DNA of 64,000 bases from Prado023 sp963747335 (GTDB lineage Bacteria > Actinomycetota > Actinomycetes > S36-B12 > CAIYMF01). A model generated the notes under the pieces. It was not told where the DNA came from. It saw nothing but the letters and a program-made list of their open reading frames with translations, and ran no database searches. The stretch's first letter is position 1; every line of letters begins with the position of its first letter. Shown piece by piece: positions 58,435 through 64,000 of this stretch. The DNA is taken from positions 243,099 through 307,098 of the forward strand of contig CAVVEV010000002.1 of NCBI GenBank assembly GCA_963747335.1, in the 5' to 3' direction. A program made the translations under genes and the position numbers.

Positions 58435-59063
58435 CAGGCGACGACCTCCGTCTTGCCGGCGTTCATCGACCGGATCAGGGCGGCGGGGGCGACATCCTCC
58501 AGCGGCAGGCCACGACGGGCAGCCACGGCCTCAGGACGCTCCAGCATCTTCAGCGCGGCCACCGTCGCGTGCACGATGTTGATCGCGTTCGAGGAGCCCA
58601 TGGACTTGCTCAGGACGTCGTGGACGCCTGCGCACTCCAGCACGGCGCGCACCGGACCACCGGCGATGACGCCGGTACCCGGGGAGGCCGGGCGCAGCAT
58701 GACCACGCCGGCGGCATCCTCGCCGGTCACCGGATGGGGGATCGTCCCCTGCACCCGGGGCACCTCGAAGAAGTGCTTCTTGGCCTCCTCGACACCCTTG
58801 GCGATCGCCGCGGGCACCTCCTTGGCCTTGCCGTACCCGACGCCCACGTGACCGTCGCCGTCGCCCACCACGACCAGCGCGGTGAAGCTGAACCGACGGC
58901 CGCCCTTGACGACCTTGGACACGCGGTTGATCGCCACGACGCGCTCGACGAACGTGGACTTCTCCTCGCGGGGGCCGCGATCGTCGCGGCGACCGCGCCG
59001 ATCGTTGCTGCCGCTGCTGCTGCCCTCACCGGGGCCGCCGGTGCGGCGCTGAACTCCAGCCAT
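58434..59063 (-). CDS. rpsE: Small subunit ribosomal protein S5 (uS5)
   Basis: 209 residues. After a Gly/Ser/Arg-rich N-terminus (about 35 residues) comes FVERVVAINRVSKVVKGGRR and FSFTALVVVGDGDGHVGVGY, with the decoding-fidelity loop VKGGRRF, then GVIAGGPVRAVLECAGVHDV. Confidence 0.97.
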   Translation of the reverse strand: MAGVQRRTGGPGEGSSSGSNDRRGRRDDRGPREEKSTFVERVVAINRVSKVVKGGRRFSFTALVVVGDGDGHVGVGYGKAKEVPAAIAKGVEEAKKHFFEVPRVQGTIPHPVTGEDAAGVVMLRPASPGTGVIAGGPVRAVLECAGVHDVLSKSMGSSNAINIVHATVAALKMLERPEAVAARRGLPLEDVAPAALIRSMNAGKTEVVA

Positions 59064-59084
59064 TGGTATTCGTCCTCTTCCTCG

Positions 59085-59465
59085 TCAGAAGGCCAGGCCG
59101 GCGTCGCGTGCGCCGTCGGCCAGGGCCGCAACGCGACCGTGATACTTGTTGCCACCACGGTCGAACACGACCGTCTCGATGCCTGCGGACTTCGCCCGAC
59201 CGGCCACGATCTCGCCGACCTTGCGCGCCTTGGCGGTCTTGTCCCCGGAGTCCGATCGCAGGTCGGCCTCCATGGTGGATGCCCACGCCAGCGTGGTGCC
59301 GGTGGTGTCGTCGACGACCTGGACGAACAGGTGGCGGGTCGAGCGGTTGACGACCATGCGCGGACGCATGGGCGTGCCGGCGACCTTCTTGCGGACCCGC
59401 AGGTGACGACGCGAGCGCGCCACCCGGGTACGGCTCCCGGAGCCGATCTTGGTTGCGAGAGCCAT
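59085..59465 (-). CDS. rplR: Large subunit ribosomal protein L18 (uL18)
   Basis: 126 residues: RSRRHLRVRKKVAGTPMRPR, VNRSTRHLFVQVVDDTTGTT, FDRGGNKYHGRVAALADGAR. Binds 5S rRNA with L5. Confidence 0.97.
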   Translation of the reverse strand: MALATKIGSGSRTRVARSRRHLRVRKKVAGTPMRPRMVVNRSTRHLFVQVVDDTTGTTLAWASTMEADLRSDSGDKTAKARKVGEIVAGRAKSAGIETVVFDRGGNKYHGRVAALADGARDAGLAF

Positions 59466-59467
59466 GG

Positions 59468-60007
59468 CTAGCGACCTGCCTTTCCGGCCTTGCGGCGAAT
59501 GACTTCGCCCTCGTACCGCACGCCCTTGCCCTTGTAGGGGTCGGGCTTGCGAAGCTTGCGCAGGTTCGCGGCGACCTCGCCGACCTGCTGCTTGTCGATC
59601 CCCGAGACCGAGAACCGGGTCGGCGTCTCGACGGCGAAGCTGATGCCCGCCGGTGCCGGGATGATCACCGGGTGGCTGAAGCCCAGGGCGAACTCGAGGT
59701 CCGATCCCTTGGCGATCACGCGGTAGCCGGTGCCGACGATCTCGAGCTTCTTGGTGTAGCCCTCGGTCACGCCGGCGACCATGTTGGCCACCAGGGTGCG
59801 GGTCAGGCCGTGCAGCGAGCGCGACATGCGCTCGTCGTTGGGCCGGGTCACCTGCAGGGTGCCGTCCTCGGCCTTCTCGACCGTGATGGGCGCAGGCACC
59901 GTGTGGCTCAGGGTCCCCTTGGGGCCCTTGACGGTGACGTCGGCACCCTCGATGGTGACCTCGACGCCGGCGGGGACAGTGATCGGAAGTCGTCCGATGC
60001 GGGACAT
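59468..60007 (-). CDS. rplF: Large subunit ribosomal protein L6 (uL6)
   Basis: 179 residues: MSRIGRLPITVPAGVEVTIE, VTVKGPKGTLSHTVPAPITV, KLRKPDPYKGKGVRYEGEVI. Located near the factor-binding site. Confidence 0.97.
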   Translation of the reverse strand: MSRIGRLPITVPAGVEVTIEGADVTVKGPKGTLSHTVPAPITVEKAEDGTLQVTRPNDERMSRSLHGLTRTLVANMVAGVTEGYTKKLEIVGTGYRVIAKGSDLEFALGFSHPVIIPAPAGISFAVETPTRFSVSGIDKQQVGEVAANLRKLRKPDPYKGKGVRYEGEVIRRKAGKAGR

Positions 60008-60020
60008 GATGGTCCTCCCT

Positions 60021-60420
60021 TCACCAGACGTAGGCGAGGACTTCCCCGCCCACTCCCTTGGCCTGGGCCTGCCGGTCGGTCAGCAGTCCGGTGGACGTGG
60101 AGATGATCGCGATGCCCAGTCCGCCGAGCACGCGCGGCATCGCGGTGCTCTTGGCGTACACCCGCAGGCCGGGCTTGCTCACGCGGCGCAGGCCGGCGAT
60201 CGAACGCTCCCGGCTCGGGCCGTACTTGAGCGTGATCGACCAGGGTCTGGCCGACCGGGGCATCCTCGACCGCGAAGTCGGCGATGTAGCCCTGGGCCTT
60301 GAGGATCTCGGCGATACCCACCTTGATCTTCGAGAGTGGCATGGACACGGTCTCGTGGTAGGCCGTGTTCCCGTTGCGGATGCGTGTGAGCATGTCCGCG
60401 ATCGGGTCTGTCATTGTCAT
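60021..60420 (-). CDS. rpsH: Small subunit ribosomal protein S8 (uS8), one frameshift
   Basis: About 132 residues joined: MTMTDPIADMLTRIRNGNTA, VGIAEILKAQGYIADFAVED, then after the shift SITLKYGPSRERSIAGLRRV and STSTGLLTDRQAQAKGVGGE. One extra base at about 60240 breaks the frame. ATG 60420 or 60414 is the start. S8 is essential, so error is likely. Confidence 0.94.
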
Positions 60421-60542
60421 GGCCGTCTGGCCTTTCTCGCCGTGGTTTCCGTTCTGGACCTTCGGCGTCGGGTGGGGTTGGACGTTGGGGGGCGCGTTGG
60501 CTTCGCTGGCCTCTCGGCTGTCGCCTCGGGCCAGCTGCGCGG

Positions 60543-60728
60543 TCACCAGCTGGACTTGGTCACGCCGGGGAGCTCGCCGCGGTGGGCCATCTCCCGGACG
60601 CAGATCCGGCACAGGCCGAACTTGCGGTAGACCGAGTGCGGACGACCGCACCGGTTGCAGCGCGTGTAGCCGCGCACCGCGAACTTCGGCTTGCGGGCCT
60701 GCTTGTTGATCAGGGCCTTCTTCGCCAC
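60543..60728 (-). CDS. rpsN: Small subunit ribosomal protein S14, zinc-binding type Z (uS14)
   Basis: 61 residues: MAKKALINKQARKPKFAVRG, with CNRCGRPHSV and CRICVREMAHRG forming the zinc site. Type Z S14 in the spc operon is usual; actinobacteria often hold a zinc-free paralogue elsewhere. Confidence 0.97.
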   Translation of the reverse strand: MAKKALINKQARKPKFAVRGYTRCNRCGRPHSVYRKFGLCRICVREMAHRGELPGVTKSSW

Positions 60729-60732
60729 GTGG

Positions 60733-61306
60733 TCACTTCTCCTTGTAGGGGAAGCCGAGCGCCTTGAGCAGCGCCCGACCCTCGTCGTCGGTCTTGGCGG
60801 TGGTGACCACGGTGATGTCCATGCCGCGCACGCGGTCGATGGCGTCCTGGTCGATCTCGTGGAACATCGACTGCTCGTTCAGTCCGAACGTGTAGTTGCC
60901 GTTGCCGTCGAACTGCCCGGGGTTGAGGCCGCGGAAGTCACGGATGCGCGGGCAGCGCGGTGCTCAGCAGGCGGTCGAGGAACTCCCACATGCGGTCCCC
61001 ACGAAGGGTCACGTGGCAGCCGATCGGCATGCCCTCGCGCAGCTTGAACTGGGCGATGGACTTGCGCGCCTTGGTGACCTGCGGCTTCTGCCCGGTGATC
61101 AGGGTGAGGTCCTTGATGGCCCCCTCGATCAGCTTCGAGTCGCGCGCGGCCTCGCCGACGCCCATGTTGACCACGATCTTGACCAGTCCCGGGATCTGCA
61201 TGACGTTGTCGTACTCGAACTGCTCGCGCAGCGCGGGCATGACCTCGTCGCGGTACCGGGTCTTCAGCCGCGGGATCGCGGTCTGGGTCTCAGTTGCGGT
61301 GCTCAT
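60733..61306 (-). CDS. rplE: Large subunit ribosomal protein L5 (uL5), one frameshift
   Basis: About 190 residues joined: PRLKTRYRDEVMPALREQFE, QIPGLVKIVVNMGVGEAARD, REGMPIGCHVTLRGDRMWEF, then after the shift RIRDFRGLNPGQFDGNGNYT and FGLNEQSMFHEIDQDAIDRV. An extra base in the GGG run at 60950-60952 causes the shift. Start ATG 61306 overlaps the rplX stop. Confidence 0.94.
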
Positions 61307-61662
61307 CAGATGTCCTCACCGGACCGCTTGGCGACCCGGACGTTGCGCTGGACCTGTAGGTGGTGCCATCGGCGCGAGTCTTCTCAGTCGTCTGCTTGCG
61401 GAAGCCGACGCGGGTCGGCTTCTTGGTCTCCGGGTCGACGAGCATCACGTTGGAGATGTGGATCGCGGCCTCCTGGGTCACGATCCCGCCGGTGCTTCGC
61501 GCCACGCGCCGACTGGCCCACCTTCGTGTGCTTCTTCACCCGGTTCACGCCCTCGACCAGGATCTGGTCGCGATCGCGGTAGACCACCAGGACGGTGCCG
61601 GTCAGGCCCTTGTCCTTGCCCGTGATCACCTGGACGGTGTCACCCTTGCGGATCTTCGCCAT
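61306..61662 (-). CDS. rplX: Large subunit ribosomal protein L24 (uL24), two cancelling frameshifts
   Basis: About 118 residues joined: MAKIRKGDTVQVITGKDKGL, TGTVLVVYRDRDQILVEGVN, ARSTGGIVTQEAAIHISNVM, and a tail VQRNVRVAKRSGEDI. One base gained near 61503 and one lost near 61356. ATG 61662 is chosen (TGATG overlap with rplN) over GTG 61665. Confidence 0.92.
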
Positions 61663-62030
61663 CACAACACCTCCGGCGCGAGCGAGATGATCTTCATGTA
61701 CTTCTTGTCGCGCAGCTCGCGTCCGACGGGCCCGAAGATGCGGGTGCCGCGGGGCTCGCCGTCAGCCTTGAGGATCACCGCCGCGTTCTCGTCGAACTTG
61801 ATGTACGACCCGTCCGGGCGTCGGCGCTCCTTCTTGGTGCGCACGACGACGGCCTTGACGACCTCGCCCTTCTTGACGTTGCCACCGGGGATGGCGTCCT
61901 TGACCGTGGCCACGATGACATCACCGATGCCCGCGTAGCGCCGACCGGAGCCGCCGAGGACACGGATGCACAGAAGTTCCTTGGCACCCGTGTTGTCGGC
62001 GACACGCAGTCGCGACTCCTGCTGAATCAC
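61662..62030 (-). CDS. rplN: Large subunit ribosomal protein L14 (uL14)
   Basis: 122 residues from GTG 62030, with AGGAG 7-8 nt upstream: VIQQESRLRVADNTGAKELL, CIRVLGGSGRRYAGIGDVIV, GTRIFGPVGRELRDKKYMKI. The longer open frame above is not coding. Confidence 0.96.
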   Translation of the reverse strand: MIQQESRLRVADNTGAKELLCIRVLGGSGRRYAGIGDVIVATVKDAIPGGNVKKGEVVKAVVVRTKKERRRPDGSYIKFDENAAVILKADGEPRGTRIFGPVGRELRDKKYMKIISLAPEVL

Positions 62031-62091
62031 GTTCTTCTCCTGATCGTCGTGCCGGTTCTCGCGGGTTCCCGCGAGCCTGGCCGAACTGGAC

Positions 62092-62397
62092 TTACTTGGC
62101 CTTCTCGAGGATCTCCACCACACGCCAGCGCTTGGTCGCCGACGTGGGACGGGTCTCCATCACCAGGACACGGTCACCGACGCCGGCGGCGTTGGCCTCG
62201 TCGTGCGCCTTGAGCTTGGAGGTGCGGCGCACCACCTTGCCGTACATGCGGTGCGTGAAGCGGTCCTCGACTGCGACGACGACGGTCTTGTCCATCTTGT
62301 CGCTGACGACATACCCCTCACGGGTCTTGCGGTAACCCCGGGTGACCTCGTCGGCCCCGGACTCGGTCGAACTCACAGCCTCATCCTTCGCGCTCAT
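62092..62397 (-). CDS. rpsQ: Small subunit ribosomal protein S17 (uS17)
   Basis: 101 residues from ATG 62397. Core TREGYVVSDKMDKTVVVAVE, HRMYGKVVRRTSKLKAHDEA, GDRVLVMETRPTSATKRWRV. It has an acidic N-terminal extension (SAKDEAVSSTESGADEVT). In the sequence as given it is in frame with rpmC; see finding. Confidence 0.93.
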   Translation of the reverse strand: MSAKDEAVSSTESGADEVTRGYRKTREGYVVSDKMDKTVVVAVEDRFTHRMYGKVVRRTSKLKAHDEANAAGVGDRVLVMETRPTSATKRWRVVEILEKAK

Positions 62398-62628
62398 GCG
62401 CGTGGCCCCGCTCTCGGGCTCGTCGGTGATGCCGAGCTCACGCTCGCGCATCACGGTGTAGATGCGCGCGATGTCCTTCTTGACCGCGCGCAGTCGGCCG
62501 TGGCTCTCCAGCTGGCCGGTGGCTGCCTGGAAGCGCAGGTTGAACAGCTCCTCCTTGGCCTCACGCAGCTTGGTCACCAGATCCTCGGTGTCGATGTTGC
62601 GCAGCTCGCCTGCGGTGGTCACAGCCAT
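62394..62628 (-). CDS. rpmC: Large subunit ribosomal protein L29 (uL29), 3' end probably shifted
   Basis: About 77 residues: ELRNIDTEDLVTKLREAKEE, LFNLRFQAATGQLESHGRLR, AVKKDIARIYTVMRERELGI. As read it runs straight into rpsQ. Dropping one G from the GGGG run near 62404-62407 gives ESGPRA and a TGA overlapping the rpsQ ATG (ATGA). Start overlaps the rplP stop region at 62628. Confidence 0.9.
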
Positions 62629-63047
62629 CAGTCCTCACCCACTTCACGCCGGACGATCCGGCACTTCATCGGCATCTTGTGCGCAGCGCGCAGAAGGGCC
62701 TCGCGAGCGACCGCCTCATCGGGGTAGCTCAGCTCGAACATCACGCGACCCGGCTTCACGTTGGCCACCCACCACTCCGGCGAGCCCTTGCCGGAGCCCA
62801 TGCGGGTCTCGGCGGGCTTCTTGGTCAGCGGGCGGTCCGGGTAGATGTTGATCCACACACGGCCACCACGCTTGATGTGGCGGGTGATCGCGATACGTGC
62901 GCTCTCGATCTGCCGGTTGGTCACATAGGAGTGCTCCAGGGCCATCAGGCCGTACTGGCCGAAGGTCACCTTGGTGCCGCCGGTGGCCTGGCCATGACGG
63001 TCAGGGCGGTGCTGCTTGCGGTGCTTGACCCGACGAGGGATCAGCAT
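62628..63047 (-). CDS. rplP: Large subunit ribosomal protein L16 (uL16)
   Basis: 139 residues: MLIPRRVKHRKQHRPDRHGQ, GGTKVTFGQYGLMALEHSYV, RMGSGKGSPEWWVANVKPGR. Near the A-site tRNA elbow. Its stop overlaps the rpmC start. Confidence 0.97.
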   Translation of the reverse strand: MLIPRRVKHRKQHRPDRHGQATGGTKVTFGQYGLMALEHSYVTNRQIESARIAITRHIKRGGRVWINIYPDRPLTKKPAETRMGSGKGSPEWWVANVKPGRVMFELSYPDEAVAREALLRAAHKMPMKCRIVRREVGED

Positions 63048-63050
63048 GGC

Positions 63051-63827
63051 TCAGGCCTCCGTTCCGGCGGCCGGGGCTGCGACGGCAGTCGGGGCTGTCT
63101 CGCGACGCGGCCGGCTGCCGGCGGCGGCCGGACGGCGGGACTGGCCCAGGCGGCTGGCCGCAGCAGCGGCTTCACGCTCGGCGCGGGTCCCGGTGACGTC
63201 GCCCTTGTAGATCCAGACCTTCACGCCGATGCGGCCGAAGGTGGTGCGGGCCTCGTAGAAGCCGTAGTCGATGTCGGCACGCAGCGTGTGCAGCGGGACG
63301 CGACCCTCGCGGTAGAACTCCGAGCGGGACATCTCCGCGCCGCCGAGGCGACCGGAGCACTGCACCCGGATGCCCTTGGCGCCGGCCTTCATCGTCGACT
63401 GCATGCCCTTGCGCATGGCCCGTCGGAACGAGACACGGCTGGACAGCTGCTCGGCGATGCCCTGCGCGACGAGCTGGGCGTCGAGCTCGGGGTTCTTGAC
63501 CTCGAGGATGTTGAGCTGGACCTGCTTGCCGGTCAGCTTCTCGAGGTCGCCGCGGATGCGCTCGGCCTCCTGGCCGCGACGGCCGATGACGATGCCCGGA
63601 CGCGCGGTGTGGATGTCGACGCGGACCCGGTCACGGGTGCGCTCGATGTCCACGTGGCTGATGCCGGCGCGCTCCATGCCCTTGGTCAGCAGCCTGCGGA
63701 TGGCGACATCCTCGGCGACGTAGTCGCGGTAGCGCTGGCCGTCCTTGGTGGAGTCAGCGAACCAGCGGCTGGCGAAATCCGTGGTGATCCCGAGTCGGAA
63801 CCCGTGCGGGTTCACTTTCTGGCCCAT
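63051..63827 (-). CDS. rpsC: Small subunit ribosomal protein S3 (uS3)
   Basis: 258 residues from ATG 63827: MGQKVNPHGFRLGITTDFAS, KH domain with GIVIGRRGQEAERIRGDLEK, and C-terminal VRADIDYGFYEARTTFGRIG-type region, then an Ala/Arg-rich tail. Lines the mRNA entry tunnel. Confidence 0.97.
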   Translation of the reverse strand: MGQKVNPHGFRLGITTDFASRWFADSTKDGQRYRDYVAEDVAIRRLLTKGMERAGISHVDIERTRDRVRVDIHTARPGIVIGRRGQEAERIRGDLEKLTGKQVQLNILEVKNPELDAQLVAQGIAEQLSSRVSFRRAMRKGMQSTMKAGAKGIRVQCSGRLGGAEMSRSEFYREGRVPLHTLRADIDYGFYEARTTFGRIGVKVWIYKGDVTGTRAEREAAAAASRLGQSRRPAAAGSRPRRETAPTAVAAPAAGTEA

Positions 63828-63831
63828 GGGG

Positions 63832-64000
63832 TCAGCCCTTCTTCACGGTCGCAGGACGCTCTGCGACGACAACGGTGATGTGGCTCGTGCGCTTCTTGAT
63901 CCGGAACGCGCGACCCTGGGCCCGCGGACGGAACCGCTTCATGGTCGGGCCCTCGTCGACGTAGGCGGCCGAGACGTACAGGCTCGACACATCGGTGTGC
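63832..64000 (-). CDS. rplV: Large subunit ribosomal protein L22 (uL22), 3' end only
   Basis: The last 55 residues are visible: SLYVSAAYVDEGPTMKRFRP, RAQGRAFRIKKRTSHITVVV, AERPATVKKG. The conserved MKRFRPRAQGRA loop lines the exit tunnel. The 5' part lies beyond the right edge. Confidence 0.95.
   Translation of the reverse strand, partial: HTDVSSLYVSAAYVDEGPTMKRFRPRAQGRAFRIKKRTSHITVVVAERPATVKKG

Overview
This is about 64 kb of very GC-rich chromosome from an actinobacterium. The markers are a WhiD/WhiB2-type regulator next to a BldM-like regulator and guaB2/guaB3, a GroES-GroEL1 pair with a His-rich GroEL tail under double CIRCE control, a c-di-AMP riboswitch in front of an NlpC/P60 wall hydrolase, many GTG/TTG starts, and GTGA/TGATG gene overlaps. 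The gene order recalls Streptomyces (groES-groEL1, whiD, bldM, guaB) and Mycobacterium (guaA, choD, guaB3, guaB2, then tsaD-rimI-tsaB-tsaE-alr, glmS, glmM, rpsI-rplM, truA-rplQ-rpoA). Genus cannot be fixed from this. I see no tRNA, rRNA, CRISPR array, prophage or insertion sequence.

Layout. 1-6.5 kb: the end of a secreted M15-like/FN3 protein, a PIG-L deacetylase, a small membrane protein, and a PspC-sensor-kinase/LuxR pair divergent from a PspC-LiaF-like membrane protein. 6.6-16.7 kb: purine genes guaA, guaB3 and guaB2 enclosing a ChoD-type oxidase, a succinate-semialdehyde-type dehydrogenase and GlpD. 16.8-22.4 kb: bldM, a TPR-like protein, a MerR/B12-binding regulator, whiD, groEL1 and groES. 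22.4-28.2 kb: subtilisin-like protease, THUMP-like methyltransferase, a Cna-B-like secreted protein. 27.8-37.9 kb: one overlapping minus-strand run nnr, alr, alpha/beta hydrolase, tsaE, tsaB, rimI, tsaD, an unusual two-module sensor kinase, its regulator and a small exported protein. 38-44.3 kb: riboswitch-controlled NlpC/P60 hydrolase, glmS, glmM, rpsI, rplM. 44.5-48 kb: a truncated surface-protein remnant, an alkyltransferase-like protein, a 54-bp palindrome and an ABC-F ATPase. 48.1-64 kb: truA, rplQ, rpoA, rpsD, rpsK, rpsM, rpmJ, infA, an unexpected AAA ATPase, map, adk, secY, then the spc/S10 genes from rplO to rplV, which leaves the window.

How the genes fit together. Much of the window serves growth: GMP synthesis, t6A tRNA modification (TsaB/TsaD/TsaE), D-alanine and glucosamine supply for the wall (Alr, GlmS, GlmM), translation, and secretion. 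Regulators of development or stress sit between these blocks: BldM, WhiD, a cobalamin-binding MerR protein, HrcA/CIRCE, two LuxR-type two-component systems and c-di-AMP.

Sequence quality. At least 30 single-base frameshifts break otherwise well-conserved genes, including essential ones (guaA, guaB2, rpsH, rplE, rplX, rplQ). Most fit one extra or missing G/C in a short run and cluster at 8-16, 22-27, 44-49 and 60-62.4 kb. I read these as base-calling or assembly errors. Such genes are listed as single CDS spans with shift sites noted, not as pseudogenes.
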